Part shown: positions 1-6,486 of the stretch, piece by piece
Numbering within the stretch: position 1 is the first letter of the stretch
How the letters are laid out: every line of letters starts with the position of its first letter
NCBI GenBank assembly: GCA_046732895.1
Contig: JBKPNZ010000004.1
Span: forward strand, 1 to 7,140
Source: JBKPNZ01 sp046732895
Lineage (GTDB): Bacteria; Actinomycetota; Thermoleophilia; Solirubrobacterales; 70-9
Length of the DNA: 7,140 nucleotides
Reading direction: 5' to 3'
Made by a program: the position numbers and the translations under genes
The notes under the pieces: generated by a model
Databases searched by the model: none
What the model was told of the DNA's origin: nothing
What the model saw: the letters and a program-made list of their open reading frames with translations, nothing else

Positions 1-67
1 GCTTGGCACGGCGTCGCGTGGTCGTCGCACGGCGGCGGCGGGCCGGTGCGCGCGCGGCACGGCTCAT
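1..67 (-). CDS. Truncated gene downstream of coaE, Arg-rich N-terminus only
   Basis: An ATG at 67-65 overlaps the coaE stop as ATGA, the usual translational-coupling arrangement, and the frame stays open for 22 codons to the window edge. The visible peptide starts MSRAARAPARRRR and is almost entirely Arg, Ala and Thr. That would suit a cytoplasmic positive stretch before a membrane anchor or signal segment, but no hydrophobic part is in view. A GGGAAAG sequence eight bases upstream (76-82 on the plus strand) could act as ribosome binding site. The product cannot be identified from this fragment. In related high-GC actinobacteria a lytic-transglycosylase-like or other secreted protein, or uvrB, is often near this position; that is recollection and inference only. 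Confidence 0.5.
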   Translation of the reverse strand, partial: MSRAARAPARRRRATTTRRRAK

Positions 68-681
68 ACGGCCGTCTTTCCCGCGCCGGTCAGCTCGGGC
101 CAGATCGCTTCAACCGCTGCCTGAAGCTCGGCCAGCGAACCGTCATTGCGGATCACGTGCGTCGCGCGCGCCGCTTTCTCCTCCTGCGTGAGCTGGCGCT
201 CGGCGCGCCCGGTGAGGTTTCCGAGGCCCCTGCCGGCCGCGCGCTCTTCGCGAATGGCGTCGTCGGCGATCACCGCAATCGTCGCGTCGAAGCGCGGCTC
301 CATCCCGGCCTCGAACAGAAGCGGGATCTCGACCACGGCGAGCTCGGTGCCCTCGGGAAGCTCACGGCTCCACTGGACCATCCTCTCACCCACGAGCGGA
401 TGAAGCCGCGACTCGAGCCATGCCAGCTCATCGGGGGAGTCGAACACGATCGCGCCGACCCGCGCGCGATCCACCACCCCGCCGGGGGCGACATCGGGAC
501 CCCAGTGCTCCACCAGCCGATCGCGAACGGCCTCGGAGCCAAGCAGCTCGTGAACCAGGGCGTCCGCCGAGAGGGTTTGCGCGCCAAGGCGCTCCAGCGC
601 CGCCAGGACCTCGGACTTGCCCGCAGCGATTCCGCCGGTGACGCCGATGAAGGGCGGCCTCGCAACCGCCCCCGCACTCAC
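64..681 (-). CDS. coaE: Dephospho-CoA kinase
   Basis: This cytoplasmic P-loop kinase phosphorylates the ribose 3'-hydroxyl of dephospho-CoA with ATP, the last step of coenzyme A synthesis. At 205 aa it has the usual family length. Residues 13-23 read GVTGGIAAGKS, the Walker A signature of CoaE. D40 in LSADALVHELL fits the family's conserved Asp. The CoA-domain motifs LESRLHPLV (89-97) and VEIPLLFEAG (117-126) follow. The lid-like segment GRAERQLTQEEKAARATHVIRNDGS (split as 158-170 and 171-182) supplies the basic residues and the typical 'NDGS' ending. The start is GTG at 681, overlapping the rpsA stop as GTGA, so translation is probably coupled to rpsA. Upstream there is only a weak purine stretch. 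The stop overlaps the next gene as ATGA. The rpsA-coaE pairing is conserved in actinobacteria. Identification is firm. Confidence 0.96.
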   Translation of the reverse strand: MSAGAVARPPFIGVTGGIAAGKSEVLAALERLGAQTLSADALVHELLGSEAVRDRLVEHWGPDVAPGGVVDRARVGAIVFDSPDELAWLESRLHPLVGERMVQWSRELPEGTELAVVEIPLLFEAGMEPRFDATIAVIADDAIREERAAGRGLGNLTGRAERQLTQEEKAARATHVIRNDGSLAELQAAVEAIWPELTGAGKTAV

Positions 682-2078
682 GTGGACTCGGGGTCCGCCG
701 GCTCCTCGGCCGGCGGCTCGGCCTCCGCCTCAGCCTCGGGCGCTTCGGGGGTCGGCTCCTGCTCAGCCTCGTCGGCCGGCGCGGCCTCGGCCTCGGCCTG
801 CGGTTCGCCGTCGGGGGCCGGAGCTTCGGAGAAGACCTCCTCCGACAGATCGAGGTCGGGCACATCGGTCGCGGGCTGCTCGACCTGGCCGGTGAGCTCG
901 GGCGGCATCAGGTCTCGCAGCGGAAGATTCTGGGTCTCGGCACGCTTGACGCTCAGGGAGATGCGGCGGCGCTCCTCGTCGATCTCGAGGATGCGCACCC
1001 AAACCTCCTGGCCCGGCTGCACGACCTCGCCCGGGCTTTCGACGTGGTGCTCGGCGAGCTCGGAGATGTGCACGAGGCCCTCGACCCCCGGCACGACCTC
1101 GACGAAGGCGCCGAACGCCACGACCTTCGTGACCTTGCCCTCGAGCACGTCGCCGACCCGGTACTCGTTGAGGACCGTCTGCCATGGGTCCTCCTGGGTC
1201 TGCTTCAGGCCCAGCGAGATGCGCTGGCGGTCGCGATCGATGTCGAGCACCTTCACTCGCACCGTCTCGCCGATGGAGAGCACCTCGGATGGATGGTTGA
1301 CGTGGCTCCACGACAACTCGGAGATGTGGATGAGGCCGTCGATGCCCTCGAGGTCGACGAACGCTCCGAAGTCGACGATGTTCGAGATCTTGCCCTCGAC
1401 GACCTGACCGGGCTGCAGGCGCCCGAGGATCTGCTCGCGAACCTCCTTGCGCTCCTCCTCGAGCACCGCGCGACGGGAGAGCACGACGTTGTTGCGGCTG
1501 CGATTGAGCTCGATCACCTTGCATTCGAGCGTCTGCCCCTTGAACTCGTCGAGGTTGTGGACGCGCCGGATGTCGACGAGCGAGGCGGGCAGGAAGCCGC
1601 GGACGCCGAGGTCGAGGATCAGGCCGCCCTTGACGACCTCGATCACGATCCCCTCGACGGGCTCGCCGGACTCGGCCGCGCCCTCGATCTTCCGCCACGC
1701 CTTCTCGAAGCGGGCGCGCTTCTTGGACAGGAGCAGGCGTCCCTCCTGGTCCTCCTTCGTCAGCACGAGCGCGTCGACGCGCTCACCGAGCGAAACTTCC
1801 TCGGCGGGGTCGACCGAGCGGCGGATCGAGAGCTCGTTCGCCGGGATGACGCCCTCCGACTTGTAGCCGATGTCGACGAGGACCTCGTCCTTGTCGATTC
1901 GCACGACCTCGCCGCTCACGACGTCGCCCTCCTCAAAGGGCTTCATCGTCGCGTCGTAGTTGGGGACGAGCTTGCCGTCCTGCTCGATCAGAAGGTCGGC
2001 GGATCCACCGTTCGTCGCGGCAGGCGGCGCCTCGACCCCCTCCGGGGCAGGCTGAGTCGTTGTGTCGGCGGCGGACAC
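678..2078 (-). CDS. rpsA: 30S ribosomal protein S1
   Basis: RpsA binds mRNA on the small ribosomal subunit and helps load it for initiation. The 466-aa protein has four S1 (OB-fold) domains at about residues 49-120, 137-204, 222-291 and 307-378. Domains three and four carry the strongest signatures (VDFGAFVDLEG...GLIHISELS and VAFGAFVEV...GLVHISELA). The E. coli protein has six S1 domains; four is normal for actinobacteria. Residues 1-45 are a low-complexity leader, and about 420-466 form an acidic Ala/Glu/Pro tail with no domain. The chosen start is GTG at 2078, the most upstream one in frame. The next Met (residue 45) would cut into the segment before the first S1 domain, which I take as part of the protein. 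No clear Shine-Dalgarno precedes it, so leaderless initiation is possible. It heads the rpsA-coaE operon and faces a divergent gene 29 bases away. Confidence 0.96.
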   Translation of the reverse strand: MSAADTTTQPAPEGVEAPPAATNGGSADLLIEQDGKLVPNYDATMKPFEEGDVVSGEVVRIDKDEVLVDIGYKSEGVIPANELSIRRSVDPAEEVSLGERVDALVLTKEDQEGRLLLSKKRARFEKAWRKIEGAAESGEPVEGIVIEVVKGGLILDLGVRGFLPASLVDIRRVHNLDEFKGQTLECKVIELNRSRNNVVLSRRAVLEEERKEVREQILGRLQPGQVVEGKISNIVDFGAFVDLEGIDGLIHISELSWSHVNHPSEVLSIGETVRVKVLDIDRDRQRISLGLKQTQEDPWQTVLNEYRVGDVLEGKVTKVVAFGAFVEVVPGVEGLVHISELAEHHVESPGEVVQPGQEVWVRILEIDEERRRISLSVKRAETQNLPLRDLMPPELTGQVEQPATDVPDLDLSEEVFSEAPAPDGEPQAEAEAAPADEAEQEPTPEAPEAEAEAEPPAEEPADPEST

Positions 2079-2107
2079 GGCGGGACAGTTTGGCAGACTC
2101 GGGCCGG
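2079..2107. promoter_or_regulatory. 29-base divergent gap between rpsA and the FAD oxidoreductase gene
   Basis: If the starts GTG 2078 (minus) and ATG 2108 (plus) are right, both genes share only 29 bases. Each side has a weak -10-like hexamer of the form xAnnnT eight bases before its start: CAAACT on the minus strand (plus 2087-2092) and CAGACT on the plus strand (2094-2099). No good -35 element or ribosome binding site is visible for either. Promoters may instead lie inside the opposing coding sequence. The hexamers are poor enough to be chance. Confidence 0.25.
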
Positions 2108-3340
2108 ATGCCTACGCGTCGAACCAAGCGCGGCAGCGAGCGCACGCCGCTTACCGGCGACTGCGACGTCCTCGTATGTGGAGCCAGCTTTGCCGGCTTG
2201 GCTGTTGCGCGCGAGCTCGCCGGGGCTGACGCACGGGTTCTCGTCGTGGATCGCTACGAGATCGGCGAGCGCCAGACGTCCGCCTGCGCCGCGCCCACTG
2301 AGTGGCTGCGGGTGCTCGGCCTCGAGGAGTCGATCCGGCAGACCTTCAGCGATTTGGTGATCCACACGCCCCACGTGACGGCGCGCATGGCACTGCCTTG
2401 GACCTTCTCGACCTTCGACTACCGCGAGCTGTGCGCGCTGCTGTGGGAGCAATGTGATGCTGAATTCGAGACGGCGAAGGTAAACGGCAGAGCAACAGCG
2501 AGCCCCGCCGCCCCCGGACGCGGGAGCAGCATGCAAATGCCGGAGCCGAACGGCGAGGGCAAGGTATTCCGGGCGGGAGCAGAAGAGGCGGCGGGCATTT
2601 GTGTCGAAACCGACCGCGGACCCGTAGCGGCACCCCTCGTGGTCGACGCCCTCGGCTGGCGCCGGATACTCGCCGGCGATGGAGGGTTCCAGCCGCCCGA
2701 TGCGCCGCTCTCTCGGGGGCTCGAGGTCCATCCGTGGGGCGCTTCGGATGAGCTCGAGATCTGGATCGACCGCGGCTACGTCCCAGCGGGCTACTCGTGG
2801 AGCTTTCCGGCGTCGGACGAGGTTCGAGTCGGCGTGGGCTCGTTCGATCCTCGGTTCCATGTGAAGGAGCCGACGCTCCGGCTCGCCGACGACCTCGAGC
2901 GCCACGCGGTGCGCTTCCAGGGGAACTGGATCCCCCACCGCCTCCGGCCTGCGGCCGTGGACGGCATCTTCTTCGCGGGGGACTCAGCCGGACACTGCCT
3001 GCCCCTCACCGCCGAGGGAATTCGGACGGCCCTCTACTTCGGCATCGCCTGCGGGCGCGAGCTGCGCAGCGTGATCGAGCGGCGGAAGGATCGCGAGGAG
3101 GCCCTGCGCGACTACGCCGCCTTCTCGGCCTCGCACCGGTGGAAGTTCGAGTCGATGCTGCGCGTTCAGCGCGCTGTCCCCCGCGTCCCGCCGCGGCTGC
3201 TCGCGCTGGCGCTGCGTGGCATGAGCTCTGACGCATTCGTGCGCTGGTCGTTCGGCCACTACCTCAACATCGCGCCGCCGGAGTTCGCCGCGGCCGCTCC
3301 TCAGCGGGCCGCGGTCCCTGCCGAGGCACTCGCCGCCTAG
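2108..3340 (+). CDS. FAD-dependent oxidoreductase, geranylgeranyl reductase-like
   Basis: This 410-aa protein resembles the geranylgeranyl reductase family of flavoproteins, which use FAD to saturate isoprenoid double bonds in lipids or quinone side chains. The substrate here is unknown. Residues 20-48 form an N-terminal Rossmann strand-helix-strand with G25-A-S-F-A-G30 and an acidic D48 for ribose binding. GYSWSFP at 228-234 matches the family's YxWxFP motif. GIFFAGDSAGHCLPLTAEG, with G291-D292, is the second FAD-binding motif. A Cys at residue 60 sits where a conserved Cys is found in several family members. The start is ATG 2108; a TTG at 2060 is in frame but would overlap rpsA and add an Arg-rich leader. 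Residues 125-163 look like an insert with less GC-rich codons. It is the only plus-strand gene here, divergent from rpsA and convergent with the DMT gene. A MenJ-like quinone reductase or another FAD monooxygenase-fold enzyme remains possible. Confidence 0.85.
   Translation: MPTRRTKRGSERTPLTGDCDVLVCGASFAGLAVARELAGADARVLVVDRYEIGERQTSACAAPTEWLRVLGLEESIRQTFSDLVIHTPHVTARMALPWTFSTFDYRELCALLWEQCDAEFETAKVNGRATASPAAPGRGSSMQMPEPNGEGKVFRAGAEEAAGICVETDRGPVAAPLVVDALGWRRILAGDGGFQPPDAPLSRGLEVHPWGASDELEIWIDRGYVPAGYSWSFPASDEVRVGVGSFDPRFHVKEPTLRLADDLERHAVRFQGNWIPHRLRPAAVDGIFFAGDSAGHCLPLTAEGIRTALYFGIACGRELRSVIERRKDREEALRDYAAFSASHRWKFESMLRVQRAVPRVPPRLLALALRGMSSDAFVRWSFGHYLNIAPPEFAAAAPQRAAVPAEALAA
2480..2596 (+). 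other. Insert-like low-complexity segment inside the FAD oxidoreductase
   Basis: This stretch encodes residues 125-163, rich in Ala, Gly, Pro and Ser, where the fold would normally need only a short link between two beta strands. Its codons include AGA, ACA, GTA, GCA, GGA and GAA, which are uncommon in the rest of the gene. A 10-base direct repeat, GCGGGAGCAG, occurs at 2520-2529 and 2573-2582. An 8-base inverted pair lies at 2534-2541 and 2594-2601. The reading frame stays open throughout, so the gene is not broken. Confidence 0.35.
3337..3340. other. Interlocked convergent stop codons in one CTAG
   Basis: The palindrome CTAG supplies TAG (3338-3340) to the plus-strand oxidoreductase and TAG (3339-3337) to the minus-strand DMT gene. 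The two coding regions therefore overlap tail to tail by four bases, with no intergenic space. Only a very small inverted repeat, CCGC-CTA-GCGG at 3333-3343, surrounds it, too short for a rho-independent terminator. Transcripts probably run into each other's genes. Confidence 0.9.
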
Positions 3341-3774
3341 CGGACGATCAGCGCGGTCCCGGCGAGGAGGAGGGCGACGCCGGCGATCCGGCTTGGGGTC
3401 AGCGGGGTCTCAGCCAGCCCGAACATGCCGAACCGGTCGATCACCACCGACGCGGCGAGCTGGCCCGTGATGGTGGCGGCGGCCACACCGCCCGCGCCGA
3501 TGGTCTTGACGGTAATCAGCGCTGTAGTCACGTAGACGGCGCCCAGCAGACCGCCGATGAGGTAGTACCAGCTGACGTCGAAGGTCGACGAGAGGTTGCC
3601 GGCGTCCCCGGCCGCGACGACGATCACCGCGAGCGCCAGGGTGCCGATGCCGAATGACACGAGCGCCGCGGGAATGCTCCCTGTAGCCCGTCCCAGCTCC
3701 GCATTTATCGGCGCCTGGAGCGCCAGGATGCCGCCGACGATTGCCGTGAGAACGACTGCAAGGCCCCTGTCCAC
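3337..3774 (-). CDS. DMT-superfamily small membrane protein, YdcZ/DUF606 family
   Basis: This 145-aa, very hydrophobic protein has about five membrane helices, near residues 5-22, 34-54, 68-88, 96-114 and 127-143. It fits the YdcZ (DUF606) branch of the drug/metabolite transporter superfamily in length and motifs: QAPINAELG (20-28), LVSFGIGT (39-45 region), WYYLIGGLLGA (69-79) and GQLAASVVIDRFGMFG (104-119). Members of this branch are half-size compared with the ten-helix EamA transporters and probably work as dimers. Their substrates are mostly unknown, so none is assigned. The start is GTG at 3774, preceded by no Shine-Dalgarno but by a TACGAT hexamer that could give a leaderless or nearly leaderless transcript. 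It follows polA by 54 bases on the same strand and may also be read from polA. Its stop interlocks with the convergent oxidoreductase gene. Confidence 0.88.
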   Translation of the reverse strand: MDRGLAVVLTAIVGGILALQAPINAELGRATGSIPAALVSFGIGTLALAVIVVAAGDAGNLSSTFDVSWYYLIGGLLGAVYVTTALITVKTIGAGGVAAATITGQLAASVVIDRFGMFGLAETPLTPSRIAGVALLLAGTALIVR

Positions 3775-3782
3775 GGCGACGG

Positions 3783-3788
3783 ATCGTA
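3783..3788 (-). promoter_or_regulatory. Candidate -10 element (TACGAT) for the DMT gene
   Basis: TACGAT on the minus strand matches the TANNNT pattern of actinobacterial -10 elements. It lies eight bases before the GTG start, which would put the transcript end at or within a couple of bases of the start codon. This agrees with the missing ribosome binding site. There is no convincing -35 hexamer at 17 or 18 bases. Chance occurrence is possible. Confidence 0.3.
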
Positions 3789-3814
3789 GTGGCAGGCTTC
3801 TGTTTGCCGTTTCC

Positions 3815-3828
3815 CGTCCGCCGTCCGC
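3815..3828. repeat. 7-base tandem duplication just after polA
   Basis: CGTCCGC occurs twice back to back immediately downstream of the polA stop codon. It is clear in the sequence but short; it may be replication slippage, and no function or hairpin is evident. Confidence 0.5.
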
Positions 3829-6480
3829 TTACTTCGCCGCCAGCCAGTCGTCGCCGACGCCGATGTCGACGGCGAGCGGCGGGTCCAGGTCGAATGCCGA
3901 ACACATCTCCCGGCGCACCAGCTCCGATGCCGTCTCCATCTGATCGGGCGGACCCTCGAACAGCAGCTCGTCGTGGATCTGGAGGACCAGGCGAACGTCC
4001 AGATTGGACTCGGCCAGTGCGCGGCGGCAGCGGACCATCGCCACCTTGATGATGTCCGCGGCGGTTCCCTGGATCACCGTGTTCACGGCAAGGCGCTCTC
4101 CGAGGAGCCGGCGCTGGCGCTGGTGGGAGCGAAGCTCCGGGATGTTGCGGCGGCGGCCCATGAGGGTCGTGACGTAGCCCTCCTTCTCCGCCTGTTCGAT
4201 GGTGGCGTCGATGAACCCCTTTACCGCCGGGAATCGATCGAAGTAGCGCTCGATGTACGCGCCCGCCTCCTCCTTTGAGATCTGGAGGCGATCCGCCAGG
4301 CCGAAAGCCGAGAGGCCATACGCGATGCCGTAGTTCACCATCTTCGCCTTGGAGCGCTCCGCCGGCCCGATCTCCTCCGGCTCGATGTGCAGGACCTCTG
4401 CTGCGGTGGCGGAGTGCACGTCCTCGCCGGAGGCGAAGATCTCACGCAGCACCTCCTCCCCCGCCACGTGCGCGAGCACGCGAAGCTCGACCTGGTTGTA
4501 GTCGGCCGAGAGAAGCTGCCAGCCCTCGGCGGCGACGAAGCAGCCGCGGACAGGCCGCCCGATCTCCGAGCGGATCGGGATGTTCTGGAGGTTGGGCTCG
4601 GTGCTCGAGAGCCGGCCCGTCGTCGTCGCGACCTGGTTGAAGGTCGTGTGGATCCGGCTGTCATCGCGGATGTAATCCGGCAGCGTGTCGAGGTAGGTGT
4701 TCTTGAGCTTGGTCAGCTCGCGCCAGGTCTCGACCTTCGGCACGATCTCGTGCTCGTCGCGGATCTGCGCCAGGACGCGTGCGTCCGTCGAGAAGCCGGT
4801 CTTGCCACGGCGCTTCTTCGTGAGGTCGAGCTCGTTGAAGAAGACGTCGGCGAGCTGCTGCGGAGACCCGATCGTGAACTCATGGCCCGCGAGCTCGAAG
4901 ATCTCGGACTCGAGCTGGCTAATTCGCTCGGCCATCCCTTCCCCGATCGCGGCGAGCCGCTCGGCGTCGACGCGTAGTCCGACCGCCTCCATCTCCGCCA
5001 GAACGTCGATCAGCGGCATCTCGACCTCGTTCAGGAGGCGCTCGACTCCGAACTGCCCGAGGCGCTCGCGCTGGCGCTCGGCGAGCTCGTAGGTGAGGCG
5101 GGCGTCGGTCGCAGGGTCGCCGGCCGCCTCGCCCTCCTCGGCCTCGAGCGAGAGCTGCCCCGGATCGGCGTTCGAAGGAGCGGCGGCAAGCCCGGCGTCG
5201 GCCGCCAGCTCGTGCAGGTCGTAGACGCGGCGCGCCGGGTCGATCAGATAGGCGGCGACGATCGTGTCGTGCGCGAGGTCGAGGTTGCCTGGGCCGGCGG
5301 CCGCCAGGAGCCCGGTCCCGGCCGGCCCGCCCTGTGCCTTCGCGTCGTGGGCGATGAGGCCCTTGCCCTGCAACTGGCCGGCGAGGGCCCCGAGGTCGGT
5401 CGCGTCGCCGGCGACGACCTGCTCACCGTCCGCGCCCGCCCAGCGGTCACCGACGATCGCGATCGCGATGGGATCCCCGGCCAGATCGCCTGGCAGCCCC
5501 TCAGTCGCCTCGACCTCGATGTGCTCCTCCACCTCACGGTCCGGCAGGACCTCCTCGAACTCCTCTTCAAGGCGCTGGATGACGGCGCGCAACTCGAACT
5601 CGGCGGCGACCTCGCGCAGACGCGAGCGGTCGGGCGCGTCGCGCACGCACTCGCGGACGTCGATCGGGACCTCGACGTCGTAGTGCAGGGTCGCGAGCTG
5701 CTTGGAGATGCGCGCGTCGTCGGCGTGCTCGGTCAGATTCTGCTTGCGCTTCGCGCCGGAGATCTCATCGACGGACGAGAGGACGCCCTCGAGCGAACCG
5801 AAGCGCTGGAGAAGCTCGGCGGCAGTCTTGTCGCCGATGCCGGGAATGCCCGGGATGTTGTCGGACGTGTCTCCCTTCAAGCCGATGAAGTCGGGGACGA
5901 GCTCGGGCGGGATCCCATAGCGCTCGACCACGCCGTCCGCGTCGTAGACACGGGTGTCGGTGACGCCGCGGGAGGTGGTCATCACCCTGACTCCGTCGCC
6001 GACGACCTGGTAGACGTCGCGATCGCCTGAGACAACCATCACGGGAATGCCGGCTCCCTGTGCCTGCCGTGCGAGGGTGGCGATCACGTCGTCGGCCTCG
6101 AAGCCCTCGACCTTCACGTTGGTGAAGCCGAATGCCTCAGCGAGTGGCGCGAGGTGCGGCCACTGCTCGCGGAGAAGATCGGGGCGGGAGCGGCGTCCCG
6201 CCTTGTACTCCTTGTACTCCCGCTCGCGACCGGACATGCCCGCGTCCCAGGCGACGATCACGCCCTTGGGATGGTGGTCGATCAGAGCCTTGGCCATCAT
6301 CGACGCGAAGCCGTAGATCGTGTTCGTCGGGCGCCCGTCAGCGGTGGCGATCGACTCCGGGAGAGCGAAGAACGCGCGGTAGGCGAGCGAGTTGCCGTCG
6401 ATCAGGAAGAGCTCGCCCTCGCGCGCCTCGGCCTTCTCGGCAGGCACGCCGGGCTTCTTCTTCGTTTGGGTTGCGGGCAC
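3829..6480 (-). CDS. polA: DNA polymerase I with 5' nuclease and degenerate 3' exonuclease domain
   Basis: PolA fills gaps and removes RNA primers during lagging-strand synthesis and excision repair. The 883-aa protein has the full three-part layout. The 5' nuclease domain (about 23-310) shows IDGNSL with D28, EGFEADD (125-131), SGDRD (151-155) and KGDTSDNIPGIPGIG (202-216). The 3' exonuclease-fold domain (about 325-480) lacks the DxE metal-binding pair, so proofreading is probably absent. The polymerase domain (about 485-883) has TGRLSS with R623, motif A SADYNQVELR (D660, E665), the O helix with R709, K713, Y717 and Y721, and motif C IHDE (H836, D837, E838). Y717 replaces the E. coli F762. 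A charged 20-residue leader precedes the nuclease. GTG 6480 is the first possible start, since an in-frame TAG lies at 6492-6490. No ribosome binding site is visible; a TAGGAT hexamer suggests a leaderless mRNA. Confidence 0.98.
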   Translation of the reverse strand: MPATQTKKKPGVPAEKAEAREGELFLIDGNSLAYRAFFALPESIATADGRPTNTIYGFASMMAKALIDHHPKGVIVAWDAGMSGREREYKEYKAGRRSRPDLLREQWPHLAPLAEAFGFTNVKVEGFEADDVIATLARQAQGAGIPVMVVSGDRDVYQVVGDGVRVMTTSRGVTDTRVYDADGVVERYGIPPELVPDFIGLKGDTSDNIPGIPGIGDKTAAELLQRFGSLEGVLSSVDEISGAKRKQNLTEHADDARISKQLATLHYDVEVPIDVRECVRDAPDRSRLREVAAEFELRAVIQRLEEEFEEVLPDREVEEHIEVEATEGLPGDLAGDPIAIAIVGDRWAGADGEQVVAGDATDLGALAGQLQGKGLIAHDAKAQGGPAGTGLLAAAGPGNLDLAHDTIVAAYLIDPARRVYDLHELAADAGLAAAPSNADPGQLSLEAEEGEAAGDPATDARLTYELAERQRERLGQFGVERLLNEVEMPLIDVLAEMEAVGLRVDAERLAAIGEGMAERISQLESEIFELAGHEFTIGSPQQLADVFFNELDLTKKRRGKTGFSTDARVLAQIRDEHEIVPKVETWRELTKLKNTYLDTLPDYIRDDSRIHTTFNQVATTTGRLSSTEPNLQNIPIRSEIGRPVRGCFVAAEGWQLLSADYNQVELRVLAHVAGEEVLREIFASGEDVHSATAAEVLHIEPEEIGPAERSKAKMVNYGIAYGLSAFGLADRLQISKEEAGAYIERYFDRFPAVKGFIDATIEQAEKEGYVTTLMGRRRNIPELRSHQRQRRLLGERLAVNTVIQGTAADIIKVAMVRCRRALAESNLDVRLVLQIHDELLFEGPPDQMETASELVRREMCSAFDLDPPLAVDIGVGDDWLAAK

Positions 6481-6486
6481 ACACTC

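Noticed and set aside
2060..2107. TTG start at 2060 extending the FAD oxidoreductase by 16 residues
   Set aside because: It would overlap the rpsA start and add an Arg-rich leader unrelated to the flavoprotein fold; ATG 2108 is a better start.
1044..2360. 438-codon plus-strand ORF antisense to rpsA, with another long one at 46-1407
   Set aside because: Both lie opposite strongly supported rpsA and coaE genes, have biased composition of Leu/Val/Asp or Ser/Arg, and show no domain. They are shadow ORFs expected in high-GC DNA.
3301..3367. Imperfect direct repeat (3301-3326 versus 3348-3367) around the convergent stops
   Set aside because: The shared blocks TCAGCG, CGGTCCC and CGAGG are short and separated by different gaps. 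In such GC-rich sequence this is weak, and both copies are within coding sequence.
3775..3828. Possible terminator between polA and the DMT gene
   Set aside because: Only a four-base stem (GGCA/TGCC) and a tandem 7-base repeat are present, with no stable GC hairpin followed by a T tract.
5244..6030. Other-frame ORFs within polA (5212-6030 plus, 5244-5570 minus)
   Set aside because: They overlap conserved polA coding sequence entirely and have no recognisable domain or start signal.
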